Assembly: GCA_965216255.1 (NCBI GenBank)
Contig: OZ244148.1
Location: forward strand, 4,216,001 to 4,280,000
Direction of reading: 5' to 3'
Length of the DNA: 64,000 nucleotides
Source of the DNA: G965216255 sp965216255
GTDB taxonomy: Bacteria; Bacteroidota; Rhodothermia; Rhodothermales; Bin80
The notes under the pieces are model-generated. The model saw nothing but the letters and a program-made list of their open reading frames with translations. It was not told the DNA's origin and did no database searches. The stretch's first letter is position 1, and every line of letters begins with the position of its first letter. The translations under genes were made by a program, and so were the position numbers. This document shows, one piece after another, positions 27,347 through 38,900 of the stretch.

Positions 27347-28525
27347 ATGCTTCGTTACCTGACGGCAGGAGAGTCGCACGGAGAAGCACTGGTAGGGATA
27401 GTGGAGGGCATGCCTGCCGGAGTACCGCTTACGGCGGAGGACATCAATTTCCATTTGGCGCGGCGCTGGCTCGGCTTCGGGCGTGGAGGCAGGGCAAAGT
27501 TCGAGCGCGACCACGTGCATATTTACTCGGGCGTACGATTTGCGAGGACAATTGCCGGACCCATAGCGTTGCGACTGGACAATGTGGCCTATTTGCGGGA
27601 TCGGTCCGGTTGGCCTGAAGTCATGGCCATCTCGGGCTCCGGTGAGGATATCGAACGTGTCACGCTGCCCAGACCAGGCCATGCGGACCTGGTCGGGGTC
27701 CAGAAATATGGCTTTGATGACATACGCCCGGTCATTGATCGCTCCAGCGCGCGCGAGACAGCCATGCGTGTGGCCTGCTGCTCGGTTGCACGGCAGCTAC
27801 TAAAGCAGTTCGGCATCGAGGTTGGAAGCCACGTTGTGCGTATCGGGGAAGTAGGATACGAGGGGCAAGGCGCATGGAGGCAACGGGCGGATCGCCTTGC
27901 TGAACGTGGTGCCGCAGCGGTAAGCCGGGCAGCAGACGAAAGCGAGGTTCGGATGCTGGAACCGGCACTGGCAAAGCGCTGCGTTGAGCATATTGTGGGT
28001 GCCAAGCAGGCAGGCGACTCGCTTGGTGGCATGTATGAAGTCATCGTAACCGGCGTACCGGTGGGACTGGGGTCATATGTCCACTGGGACCGGCGTCTTA
28101 ACGGCCAGCTTGCGCAGGCCATCCTGTCCATTCAGGCCCAGAAGGCCGTGGAGATTGGGGACGGGATGGCAGCGGCGCATACGGTGGGTTCACGGTTTCA
28201 TGATACGATCTGTCATGACGGCACAGCCTACAGACGGCGAACCAATCGTGCTGGCGGCATTGAGGGAGGCATTTCAAATGGCATGCCTATTGTAGTGCGG
28301 GGCTACATGAAGCCGATTCCCACACTGATCAAGCCGCTTGAAACCGTGGACCTGGAGACGGGGCAGTCACAACCCACACGCTATGAACGAAGCGACGTGA
28401 CGAGCGTGCCGGCTGCGTCGACTGTGGCAGAAGCCACGGTAGCGTTTGCCATCGCCAACGCCTTTTTGGACAAGTTCGGCGGCGACAGCCTGTTAGAAAT
28501 CCAGGGCCGGTATTCTGCTGGGTGA
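27347..28525 (+). CDS. aroC: Chorismate synthase
   Basis: It converts 5-enolpyruvylshikimate 3-phosphate to chorismate with reduced FMN, the last step of the shikimate pathway. It has 392 residues. The N-terminal LRYLTAGESHGEALVGIVEGMPAG, the FGRGGRAKFERD-type FMN/substrate block, RSSARETAMRVA and the C-terminal EGGISNGMPIVVRGYMKPIPTL are all conserved. It starts 38 bp after the protease gene and ends 86 bp before valS. Confidence 0.96.
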   Translation: MLRYLTAGESHGEALVGIVEGMPAGVPLTAEDINFHLARRWLGFGRGGRAKFERDHVHIYSGVRFARTIAGPIALRLDNVAYLRDRSGWPEVMAISGSGEDIERVTLPRPGHADLVGVQKYGFDDIRPVIDRSSARETAMRVACCSVARQLLKQFGIEVGSHVVRIGEVGYEGQGAWRQRADRLAERGAAAVSRAADESEVRMLEPALAKRCVEHIVGAKQAGDSLGGMYEVIVTGVPVGLGSYVHWDRRLNGQLAQAILSIQAQKAVEIGDGMAAAHTVGSRFHDTICHDGTAYRRRTNRAGGIEGGISNGMPIVVRGYMKPIPTLIKPLETVDLETGQSQPTRYERSDVTSVPAASTVAEATVAFAIANAFLDKFGGDSLLEIQGRYSAG

Positions 28526-28611
28526 TTGGCACCGGAACAGCAGTTGTCGCCTAGCGGTTTTCACGCGTTGCCGCAGTTCGTCTACAACGCCGCTCAAAGC
28601 ATGGTCGCAAA

Positions 28612-31296
28612 TTGAAAATCCACGCGCAGGTCTCTAAGGGCCCTACTAGCGTCTACGACCCGGGAGACATCGAGGGCCGCTGGTACGAGTACTGGGAGTC
28701 TAATGGGTTTTTTGACGCCGACGGGGAATCGGGGAGGCCCCCCCACGCAATCATGATGCCGCCGCCCAACGTGACAGGGGCGCTGCACATGGGCCACGCG
28801 TTGCAGGACACGATCCAGGACGTGCTGACGCGCATCCGGCGTATGCAGGGATGCGAGGCGCTCTGGATGCCTGGGAAGGATCACGCAGGAATCGCCACGC
28901 AAAATGTGGTAGAGCGAAATTTGAAAAGGGAGCGAGGGCTGTCCCGGCACGACCTGGGTCGAGAAGCCTTTATTGAAGAGGTATGGAACTGGGTGGATGA
29001 ATACGGTGGGCGCATTCTGCAGCAGAAGCGGCGGCTGGGAGACTCTTGTGATTGGCGGCGGGAACGCTTCACCATGGATGATCGCTACGTGGAAGCGGTA
29101 CAGCAGGTATTCGTGCGGCTCTACGAAGACGGGCTGATCTATCGCGGCCATTACCTGGTGAACTGGTGCCCGGTAGATCACACGGCTCTCTCGGATGAGG
29201 AGGTGGATAATGTAGAGCGCGACGGCCATCTCTGGCACATACGGTATCCGCTCAAGGACGGCACGGACTACATCACGGTTGCGACCACCCGTCCCGAAAC
29301 CATGCTTGGAGACACGGCTGTTGCCGTGCATCCCGACGATGAGCGCTATCGGCACCTGGTAGGGAATCAGGTCGTTGTGCCGCTAGTGGAACGCGCCGTC
29401 CCTGTGATTGCGGATGCCTATGTACGGCGCGATTTTGGTGCGGGTGCGCTCAAGGTCACTCCAGGTCACGACAAGAATGATTTCGAAATAGGTCGGCGTC
29501 ACGGCTTGGCGGTGCTGAGCGTCATCGACACGGATGCCACGATAAACCACAACGGTGGGCGGTATGCTGGGCTGGAGCGGTTTGAGGCACGCGACCAGAT
29601 TGTGGCTGAGCTACGGCAGTCGGGGCTTCTGGTGAAAGAGGAGCCGTATCGGGTATCGGTTCCGGTTTCGCAGCGCTCGAAGGCGGTCATCGAGCCCCTG
29701 CTCTCGCGGCAGTGGTTTGTTCGCATGAAGCCGCTGGCCGAGCCCGCGATAGAGGCCGTGCGCTCGGGGCGCATACGCTTTTACCCGAGGCGGTGGGAAA
29801 ATGAATATTTTCGGTGGCTGAACGAGATCCGGGACTGGTGTATCAGCCGACAGCTATGGTGGGGTCACCGCATTCCCGTTTGGTACCATGCCGACGGGAA
29901 TGGAGAGCCAGATGAATCTCGGGACTTCGTGGTTTCGGTCGAGCAGCCGGCGGAAGGCATGGTGCAGGATAGCGACGTCCTGGATACGTGGTTTTCGTCC
30001 TGGCTATTCCCTTTCGCTACGCTGGGGTGGCCGGCCGAAGACGGAGACACCCAGCGCGACCTGGCCTATTTCCATCCGACTCAGGTGCTCGTTTCCGGCT
30101 ACGACATCCTGTTTTTCTGGATAGCCCGGATGGTCATGTCGTCGCTGTACGTTATGAAAGAGGTGCCATTCCGGGACATCCTGATCACCGGCATGATCAA
30201 GGACCGCTTTGGGCGGTGGATGTCCAAGAGTCTAGGCAATGGTATAGACCCCATTGACATGATCGAGCAATACGGGTCTGATGCGGTACGATTTCACCTC
30301 ACGGTTCTTTGCGCCCAAGGCCAAGATATCAAGCTCGATCCGGGGGGCTTCGAAAACGGGCGAAATTTCTGCAATAAGATCTGGAATGCTTTTAACGTGT
30401 TTGGTCGCTTCATGGAGCCGGGAAAGGACTATCGGCGCCGTAGCGCGTTCGCCGAACTGAGCCTGGCAGAGAGGTGGATGCTGACGCGTCTGAATCAGGG
30501 CATCGAGGCTGTGGATGCGGACATTGAGCGATACCGGCTCAACGAGGCATTACTGAAGATATACGCACTTTTCTGGGGGGATTTTTGTGACTGGTATCTG
30601 GAACTGATCAAGCCGCTTGGCGGCGAGGCGATGCCAGAGGAGACCATTGCGGTGTCTGTGGAAATATATGAGCGGCTGGTACAGATGCTGCATCCATTCA
30701 TGCCCTTCATAACGGAGGCCCTGTGGCATCGCCTTCGCCAACGGGCTCCGGGTGAAGCCTGTATTGTCTCTCGCTGGCCGCGTGCGGATGCGCAATCAGA
30801 TGACGGGTCGGCAGAGATCTTCGGACTTGTGCAGGAAATCGTTTCCAGCGTGCGCAACGTCAGAAGCCGCTACCGCGTGCGCCCAGGCCGCTCTATCGAG
30901 GCCGTCATTAACGTACCCCCGGGAGCCGATAGGCTGGCCGAGACGCTGTCGGTGTCCGAGTCCTATTTCTATCGGCTTGCACGAATTGGAAGTATTACGA
31001 TTGGCGCCGGGCTCAGCCGGCCGGATGCGTGTGCGTCCGTCGTTATCAGGAACATTGAGGTTTACCTGCCGCTATCCGGCATGGTTGACATTGAGGAAGA
31101 GCGGAAGCGACTGTCCCAGGAGCTCGAGCAGAGGGAAGCGTTTCTGGCGCGCGTGCGGCGCAAACTCGCCAACGCACAGTTTCTTGAGCGGGCGCCTGCT
31201 GCCGTAGTCGAGCGAGAGCGCCAGAAAGAGCGAGATGCTTCGTCGGAAGTTGGCCGACTTCGCGCCAGCCTCCAGGAATGGATGGACGGCCAGTAA
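28612..31296 (+). CDS. valS: Valine--tRNA ligase
   Basis: It charges tRNA-Val. It has 894 residues, with class I HIGH-type motif PPPNVTGALHMGHAL near residue 45-60, the CP1 editing domain (TVATTRPETMLGDTAVAV), a WMSKSLGNGIDP motif near residue 540, the anticodon-binding domain and the C-terminal coiled coil (EERKRLSQELEQREAFLARVRRKL). The KMSKS loop has tryptophan in place of the first lysine, which is unusual. No ATG fits the N-terminus; TTG 28612 is the only reasonable start, giving KIHAQVSKGPTSVYDPGDIEGRWY. The frame is otherwise intact. Confidence 0.93.
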   Translation: MKIHAQVSKGPTSVYDPGDIEGRWYEYWESNGFFDADGESGRPPHAIMMPPPNVTGALHMGHALQDTIQDVLTRIRRMQGCEALWMPGKDHAGIATQNVVERNLKRERGLSRHDLGREAFIEEVWNWVDEYGGRILQQKRRLGDSCDWRRERFTMDDRYVEAVQQVFVRLYEDGLIYRGHYLVNWCPVDHTALSDEEVDNVERDGHLWHIRYPLKDGTDYITVATTRPETMLGDTAVAVHPDDERYRHLVGNQVVVPLVERAVPVIADAYVRRDFGAGALKVTPGHDKNDFEIGRRHGLAVLSVIDTDATINHNGGRYAGLERFEARDQIVAELRQSGLLVKEEPYRVSVPVSQRSKAVIEPLLSRQWFVRMKPLAEPAIEAVRSGRIRFYPRRWENEYFRWLNEIRDWCISRQLWWGHRIPVWYHADGNGEPDESRDFVVSVEQPAEGMVQDSDVLDTWFSSWLFPFATLGWPAEDGDTQRDLAYFHPTQVLVSGYDILFFWIARMVMSSLYVMKEVPFRDILITGMIKDRFGRWMSKSLGNGIDPIDMIEQYGSDAVRFHLTVLCAQGQDIKLDPGGFENGRNFCNKIWNAFNVFGRFMEPGKDYRRRSAFAELSLAERWMLTRLNQGIEAVDADIERYRLNEALLKIYALFWGDFCDWYLELIKPLGGEAMPEETIAVSVEIYERLVQMLHPFMPFITEALWHRLRQRAPGEACIVSRWPRADAQSDDGSAEIFGLVQEIVSSVRNVRSRYRVRPGRSIEAVINVPPGADRLAETLSVSESYFYRLARIGSITIGAGLSRPDACASVVIRNIEVYLPLSGMVDIEEERKRLSQELEQREAFLARVRRKLANAQFLERAPAAVVERERQKERDASSEVGRLRASLQEWMDGQ

Positions 31297-31318
31297 CATC
31301 GGTGCGCTTGGCTTGGAT

Positions 31319-33116
31319 GTGAACATCCTGGGTATTTCCTGCTGGTACCATGATGCGGCCGCCTGCCTGCTGCAGGATGGTGCCATCACGGCAGCGGCGC
31401 AGGAAGAGAGGTTTACGCGGCGCAAGCATGATCCCTCGTTTCCGCGGCATGCCATTGACTATTGCCTGAAGGCGGGGAACCTGGCGGCTGCCGACCTCGA
31501 TATCGTGGCCTTTTACGACAAGCCGTTTCTAAAATTCGAACGGCTGCTCGAGACCTACCTGAGCTATGCTCCGCGGGGCGTCGCCTCTTTTCTCAAGGCC
31601 ATGCCGGTGTGGCTCAAAGAAAAGCTCTGGATTCGTGACCTGCTCAGAAAAGAGCTCGACTACGGAGGCAGGATCCTCTTTCCTGAGCACCATGTCAGTC
31701 ATGCCGCGAGCGCCTTCTACCCCTCGCCTTTCGAGCGAGCCGCGTTCGTGACGACCGATGGCGTGGGAGAGTGGACGACTACGTCCTATGGCGCAGGCAA
31801 TGGCCGCCGGCTTCATATCCAGGCTGAAATACAATTCCCTCATTCCCTCGGGCTGCTCTACAGTGCCATAACCTACTACTGCGGGTTCAGGGTGAACTCC
31901 GGAGAGTACAAGCTCATGGGCCTAGCTCCCTACGGCACGCCCAGGTATGCCCGGCAAATGCGCGACGAGCTGGTGGACTTAAAAGAGGACGGCTCGTTTC
32001 GACTTAACATGGATTACTTCACGTATCCCGTGGTGCTGACCATGACGGGACGCAGATTTGCCCGGCTTTTCGGCGGCCCTCCGCGAAAGCCTGAAGCTGA
32101 GCTTACCCGTCGCGAAATGGACATGGCTCGATCCATCCAGTGCGTGCTGGAAGAAGCACTACTTAACATGGTGCGCCATGTTCGGGTCTTGACGGGTGAG
32201 TCCGCGCTGTGCCTGGCCGGTGGCGTTGCGCTCAACTGCGTGGCCAACGGCAAGATTCTGCGCTCTGGAGGCTTCGAAGAGCTGTGGATCCAGCCTGCAG
32301 CTGGAGATGCTGGTGGGGCTCTGGGCGCAGCCTATCAGGCATGGCATACGTACATCGAGGCGCCCCGGAAGCTTACGCTGCCGGACGCCATGCGCGGTGC
32401 GTATCTCGGTCCTGCCTATTCAAACGAAGAAATCAAGGCCTTCTTGGACCGGGAGGCGCTGCCTTACGAAGAGCTGGACGGTTCGTTGCTGTGCACGCGC
32501 GTGGTGGAGCTGCTGGTGGATCAGAAAGTGGTGGGGTGGTTTCAGGGTCGCATGGAATATGGCCCGCGGGCCCTGGGCGCGCGCAGCATCCTGGCTGACG
32601 CCCGGGGCCGGGAAGTGCAGCGGCTGGTGAACCTCAAGATCAAATATAGGGAGAGTTTTCGGCCCTTCGCCCCGAGTGTCCGCTCAGAACGGGCCCGAGA
32701 CGTCTTCGGGCTGGAGGCACCAAGCCCCTATATGGGTCTCGTCGCTGCCGTTATCGGTGCGAAGGCCGATGCGTCGGTATGGCTGCGTTCCGTGGAATCG
32801 CCCATTCCGGCGGTTACGCACGTTGACGGCTCGGCACGCGTTCAGACTGTGGAAAAGGCGGCGAATCCCCTTTTTTGGGACCTGCTATGCGCATTCGAAC
32901 GCAAGACAGGATGCCCTGTCTTGCGTCAATACCAGTTTCAATGTACGCGGAGAGCCTATCGTGTGTACTCCCGCCGACGCGTACACGTGCTTTCTCAGCA
33001 CGCATATGGATGCGCTTGTCCTTGGGTCGTACCTGCTGCTTAAGAGCAGGCTACCGGACGCGAAGGAGCACGTGCTGTCAGCTGAGGCGGTCGCGGCCCA
33101 GTATGGACTGGACTGA
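31319..33116 (+). pseudogene. Carbamoyltransferase (NodU/CmcH family), frameshifted
   Basis: From GTG 31319 the product begins NILGISCWYHDAAACLLQDG, with a DGVGEW block and EYKLMGLAPYG, LAGGVALNCVANGKI and GWFQGRMEYGPRALGARSILAD, all hallmarks of O-carbamoyltransferases. Near 32921-32924 one extra base breaks the frame: the upstream frame ends at 33043 in junk, while the other frame continues with VNTSFNVRGEPIVCTP and runs to a stop at 33116. Removing one base would restore a protein of about 598 residues, the usual length. Such enzymes carbamoylate sugars or antibiotics. It starts 22 bp after valS. A sequencing error cannot be excluded. Confidence 0.85.
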
Positions 33117-33141
33117 CGAAGAGATCCCCGGCACGCGCGCT

Positions 33142-33196
33142 GTAGGTGGGCACAGCAGGATCAATCCCCCGACTCCACACCAGAATGCCGCCCTTG
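33142..33196. repeat. Copy of the moeB 3' end (left direct repeat)
   Basis: These 55 bp match 45661-45715 at 51 positions in the same orientation, then similarity stops on both sides. On the minus strand the sequence encodes KGGILVWSRGIDPAVPTY, the tail of the MoeB rhodanese domain, but the stop codon is absent. It lies 26 bp after the carbamoyltransferase stop. It could be an attachment-site duplicate or the last scrap of a second moeB-like gene. Confidence 0.75.
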
Positions 33197-33346
33197 CTGA
33201 CTTCGACGATAACGTGAGGAGCGTGGTTTTGTATTTGGCGTGCAGCAAGGCAAATAGGATCGGTAAATCGTCGATAAGTGAAAGTTGTTTTCAGTTAATA
33301 GCTTTTTAAATTGTTCAGCGGATCCGATTCGTATCTAACACCCACT

Positions 33347-34961
33347 ATGTATGTGCGCACCCTCAGACGAAAAACTACCAAAAACGTCTCCGTTTAGATC
33401 GTGTCCGGGTATAGAAATGCCGAAGGCAAACCCCGACTCGAGATCGTCCGCCACATGGGCAGCGCCCCCAAAGGTGTGGCACTCGAGGCCCTGCTCGGTG
33501 TCGCTAAACTCGCGCAGCGCGCCGCTTCCAAGAAGAGAAGCAGCCCTCCCTCTTGCCCGCCGCCGATAACGCAGACACAGTTCTCCAGGCGCACAGACGC
33601 AAGCAGCAAACAGAGCCGCTACCCATCCGGGATGCCAGTGCCCTTGAGGAAACGAAGCGCGTGTGTGCGGGCTTCCATGAAGTTTTCGGGGCCCTCTGCG
33701 ACCGGTTGGGCCCGAGTGAGGTCTTCACCGAAAGGCAGACCATGGCCCGGCGTCTGTTCCGGCAGGCCGTGCTGCTACGCCTGGCAGCTCCGGAGCGCGG
33801 CCATGCCCGGCGGCTCTCCAAAAAAGAGGGCACTGAAGTGCCGGTAGAGAAGTTTTACTGCATGATGGGGAGCGGTAATTGAAGGCCGTATCAGGCGCCG
33901 GCAGGATATCGTCTCCCAAGAGGTGATGGGTCTCTTTGGCGGCAGGGTAGACGTGCTCTTCTTTGATGTTACGACGCTCAGCTTTGCTTCGGACAGTGAG
34001 GATGAGCTCCGGAAGAAAGGCTACAGCAAGGACGGCAAGCCGCAGGGCGCGCTCATCCAGAAAAGGCGGGGCCTGGATGAGCTATTCGCCGGCAATTCAA
34101 CCGATGTCAAGACCTTGGATCCGGCCATAGCGGCGCTGCAGCAACGCTTCGCCTTGGGCAAGATAGCGTTCGTAGCCGACGCCGGCATGATGAGTCAAGA
34201 GAACCTGGCGCTGCTTCTTAGCAAAGGATACGACTTTGTGGTGGCGGCCCGGCTGCGCTTGATGGCGAAGAAGGCCACGCGCGACATCACGGCAGCGCAA
34301 GAGTGGCAGCCCATGGGAGAAGGCCGCATGGTTGCCGAAAGGCGCCTGGGGGGGCGGGCGGCGCTTGGTCCTGCGGACCTGTCCGAAGAAAGCGGTCAAG
34401 GATGCGCACGACAGGGAGAGGGCCGCAAAGAAGGCCAAGCTCAATCTGGCGCAGGGCGTCAAGGGAGCAGCGGTCGGTTCCTGGACCAGGGAGCGGTGAG
34501 TCTGAACGAAGAGGCGATAGAGAAAGATCAGGCCTTTGACGGCCTGCACGGTCTATGGACCAGCCTGGAGACGCTCGCGCCGCAGGAGGTGTACGCCCAG
34601 AGCTGTGGCGGATAGAAGAGGGCTTCCGGGTGCTTAAGCTGGCGTTAGCAGTGCCCCCATCTTTCACTGGACGCAGCGTCGGGTGAAGGCGCACATGGCC
34701 ATCTGTTTCGTGGCCTTTGCACTGCTGCGCATCTTGCGCTACCAGCATACCAGCATGCACGGCGGCAAGGAGCCGCTAAGTGAGGTGCGGATCCTGTCGG
34801 AGCTCTTGGCAGTGGAGGTGTTGGTATTGCGGGACCAGGGTACGGGCAAGCACTACCTGGTGCCCGCGGCCACAGGCAGGCAGCAGATCACTCTCTACAA
34901 GGCGGTAGGTCTAATACTGCAGCGGAGTACGGTCCCGCTGGAAGAGGAGTCTGGGGAGTAG
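33347..34961 (+). pseudogene. IS1634-like (IS4-type DDE) transposase, multiply broken
   Basis: From ATG 33347 the sequence reads MYVRTLRRKTTKNVSV, a typical IS1634 start, then TAG at 33395-33397, then IVSGYRNAEGKPRLEIVRHMGSA. The match moves between frames near 33550, 33900 and 34360. The catalytic aspartates are seen in VLFFDVTTLSF and AFVADAGMMSQ, and the glutamate in LWRIEEGFRVLK near 34605-34640. The C-terminal KAHMAICFVAFALLRILRY block ends at 34961. With one nonsense codon and at least three frameshifts it is a relic. The ends of the element were not identified. Confidence 0.8.
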
Positions 34962-35027
34962 CGCTCTCGGACGGCGTTATTGTCCTGCAGCAAGGCGGTT
35001 GTGTTGTGTTCAAACAGAAGAGCCGAT

Positions 35028-35660
35028 TCAATAACAACAATACCTTATACGTCTGAAACCTTCGAATTCAGGAACAGGCCCTGGCGTGGTCGCGGCCGTA
35101 GTATGAAGCCCGCTCATGATGGCCCGCCGGCGGGCCCAGCCAGCAAGGTAGCGGCCGGTACGCTTCAAAGAATCTGGGTCTTCCGCATCTACGACTGAGC
35201 CATTTGCCTGCAAATACCCCTCCGCGATGTACTTCACCGGACGGATACTATGGAAGGCACTGCCCGGCTGCAGGCCATGGGCATCAATCGGCACGCCGTC
35301 GATGTCTATCACAACGACTTCGCGTCACTTGCCGCCGCCAGTTTGCAGGAGGTGCTTCTTAGCGAAGGTGATCACAAAACGGCGCAGCCGCACAAGATTG
35401 CGTCCCCGCGCCAGAATACGCACCAGACGCGAGATGCTCGGCTGTGAGGCCAGAGGCTTACCCTACTTGCGCATGCCCCTTCTCGAAGAGGCGGCCACGC
35501 GCGTGAGGAGATCATGCCGCAAACGGACGACACCCCCGCGGCGCGCCCTGCCCTGCAGATAGAGCAGAAAGAACGGCCGCAGCAGTGGCTTCAGGATGTG
35601 GGTTGTTCGCGCCGGATCCTGGAAATCGAACAGGTATAGGGCTTTGTGAATCCGGTGGGG
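35028..35660 (-). pseudogene. IS1380-family transposase remnant
   Basis: On the minus strand, pieces in order match IS1380 transposases: ALYLFDFQDPARTTHILKPLLR, PLASQPSISRLVRIL and VVVIDIDGVPIDAHGLQPGSAFHS (the catalytic DID-HG-Q block). A stop codon interrupts it at 35325-35327, and the N-terminus and most of the C-terminus are absent. The last part (about 35028-35230) departs from the family and may be unrelated sequence. This is a third, older transposase relic in the same 2.5 kb. Confidence 0.6.
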
Positions 35661-35983
35661 TCAAATTGTGCTCGCACCAGGATGGCGCATGCGCCCGAAG
35701 ACAGGATTTCGGTGTAGGATCCGCTAACCTTTACCGATATGCTCAAGGGACAGGAGAACAAAAATCAGGGGCTATAGTCTGCACTACATTCACCTTAACT
35801 AAATGTTGTGCATCGGGGTATCAGAAACAGAACGCTTGAGCGCAGAATAGTATCCCTCGCAATACCTTGGTAATGAGGTGCTTGCGTACGATTTCTGATG
35901 CCACTGGCAGATCCTCGGAATGTACCTGAAGATTCTGGCGAACAAGGTGGGCTAACATTTGGGTGCAGGAAGCACAGAGAGCA
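35661..35983. other. Intergenic stretch before the Calx-beta protein
   Basis: About 320 bp with lower GC than the neighbouring genes and no family in any frame. It should contain the promoter of the large surface-protein gene; no clear -35/-10 pair or Shine-Dalgarno sequence could be assigned with confidence. Confidence 0.35.
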
Positions 35984-38900
35984 ATGGCAGCATCCGGCCG
36001 GAACATGCGGTTTGTGTGGAGCCGCGGTTCGGCCGATGCTCACTTGTTCCTCTGTCTGCCTTGGACCCGTGTTTTCATCGTGCTATTGACATTTCTTGCC
36101 GCCGGGTTAAAGCCGGGGCAAGTTTCCGGGACGCAAGAGGCATCTACGCTTTTTCAGAGCGAAGCGGAGAGCGCAGAAAGTGTGCCACCGGAAGCGGCAG
36201 GCATTGAAGTCGATGACAACGGCCCTCCTGTGCTGGCAGTTGAGAGCGTCGTGCGAGTGGGAGAATGGGCCGGCACCGCGGCGTTTTCCATCACGCTGAG
36301 TTCCCCCAGCGCCTTCGAGGTCTCGGCCGCATATGCGACCATGGACGGCACGGCAACTGCGGGCGCAGACTACGGGGGCGTATCCGGGACGCTGCGCATC
36401 GCGCCTGGAGATACTGCAGAGGTCATATCGGTGCCCATTCTTGACGACAACGGTATTGAGGGTGAAGAGACCTTTACGCTTACGCTCAGCGGAGTGCAGA
36501 ATGCGGTCTTGGGTTCAGCCACGAGTCTCGGTATGATCGTCGACAATGAAAGCGTAGTGTCCCTCAGAATTAACGGCTGGGTGGCGGGAGAGGATGCACG
36601 CAATACAGTCTCAAGAGTGGCGCCGAGTGAACAGAGTGCGGCAGACGAGTTGCATATTGCGGAATCAATGTCTATGGGAATGCTACTTGAACCCAGTGGT
36701 GCCTGTGCAGAGCTGACTCGCCCGGGTTATCTCTATGGCTTCTCTGAAGGTGAAAGTTGCACGGGGATGGTTGTCTGCTATGATGATTATGGCACGCCTG
36801 CTCCGGAAGACTACTATGTATTGGCTGCTCATGAGGGATTAACGGCAACGCCAGGCGTGGACTTCACACTTCCAAACCCAATTCGATTATTGATGAAAAA
36901 GGGAAATTTTGCGAGTGAACCTGCGGAGGTTGATTTCGAAATATTGCAAGACGACCTGATTGAGGGAAACGAAACCTTCGGAGGATATTGTCAACGTGAA
37001 GACAGTGGAGTTCGCTCCAAATCTGCGCTGTTAGTGATTTGGGATGACGATCATGGGTTAGTCGTAGACCCAACGCAGTTGGACGTGGACGAAGGGGATG
37101 GCGAGGATTTTACTGTGCACCTCGAGACGCAGCCGACCTCGGATGTGACGGTGGTGATATCGGGGCATGCGGGAACGGACGTGCGGCTGTCCGATGCGAC
37201 GCTCATTTTCACGTCTGAGAATTGGGAAACGGATCAGACGGTGACAGTTACGGCAATGCAGGACGAGGATGACGCGGACGAGGATGTTGCGCTAACGGTG
37301 TCCGCAAGCGGTGGAGACTTCGATCCTACCGTGAATTTTGTGAATGTGGATATAAGAATATTCGACGATGAATACACGCAGCCGGTATTGGAGCTGTATG
37401 GGAATGGTGCTCCGGAAGAGTCTGGTTGGCTTCAGGCCTTTGTTTGGTTGTCGAAGGTCGGCCGAGAGGATGTTACGGTGAATTTCAAGATTAAGACAGA
37501 GGCCGGGGACACTGCTACCGAGGGGGACGACTACACGTCGATAGATGATGGTTCAATGACGATTCCAGCTGGCGGTCTTTATTGGCTCACAATCGTGACC
37601 CTCGTGAATGATTCCGAGAACGAGGATCATGAGACGTTTTCGTTTACAGTGACAGCAGTATCAGGTGCGGATTTGCCGGACGACGTAACTCAAACGCTGA
37701 TAATCTTTGACGATGATGTCGCGGTTCTAGAGCTGGTGGTACAAGAGGGGGATGCAACGGGAGAGGATATTACTCATCGATTGTCGTCGCAGCCGACATC
37801 GGACTGGACAGTAACGCTCACCGGTCACGCAGGCACGGACGTGCGGCTGTCGTCCGAGACCATAATTTCCACGCCGGAAAACTGGGAAGAGGTCCAGACG
37901 GTAACGGTGACTGCGGTGCATGATGATGATGCGGTTGATGACGAGGTAACGCTGACGCTGACGTCGAGTATGGGCGCTTTCGAGGACATCACGGCCATGG
38001 TAGAAGTGACGATCATCGACGATGACGAGGCGGCGACGCTGCGGATTGCGGATACCCAGCCTGTAAGCGAGAGCGCGGGGGAGGCGGTTTTTGAGGTCAC
38101 GCTGAGCGGGCAAATCGCTAGCGAGGTCACCGTCAGGTATGCCACGGAAGACGTCACAGCGCGGGTGGGGTCGGACTATTCGGAGGCCAGCGGCACGCTG
38201 ACGTTCACGCCGGGCATGACGGAGTTGCCGATTGCGGTGGCCATTACGGATGACGACTTCGACGAGGAGGACGAGACGTTCCGCATGGTGCTTAGCGATC
38301 CTGTTGCGGCGGGACTGGAGCAGGCGGTGGGCAGGGCGACGATCATCGACGATGACGAGGCGGCGACGCTGCGGATTGCGGATACCCAGCCTGTAAGCGA
38401 GAGCGCGGGGGAGGCGGTTTTTGAGGTCACGCTGAGCGGGCAAATCGCTAGCGAGGTCACCGTCAGGTATGCCACGGAGGACGTCACAGCGCGGGCGGGG
38501 TCGGACTATTCGGAGGCCAGCGGCACGCTGACGTTCACGCCGGGTATGACGGAGCTGTCGATTGCGGTGGCCATTACGGATGACGGCTTCGACGAGGAGG
38601 ACGAGACGTTCCGCATGGTGCTGAGCAATCCTGTTGCGGCGGGACTGGAGCAGGCGGTGGGCACGGCGACGATCATCGACAATGACGACGCTGCGACGCT
38701 GGTGGTAAGCGGCGCGTCGGTATTCGAGCATGAAGGCGAGGCCGTGGTGTCGGTGCGCCTGACCTCGGCGAGCGAGGCGGAGGTCCGGGTGCATGTTGCC
38801 ACGCAAGACGGCACGGCGGCGGCGGGGGCCGATTATAAGGCAACCGATATGGAGCTGACCTTTGGGCCCGGCGACACGGAGGAGAGCGTCCGGATCGAGA

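Noticed and set aside
38011..38670. CRISPR-like repetition
   Set aside because: The repeats are 330 bp, tandem, without spacers, and encode protein modules. No short regularly spaced repeats were seen anywhere in the window.
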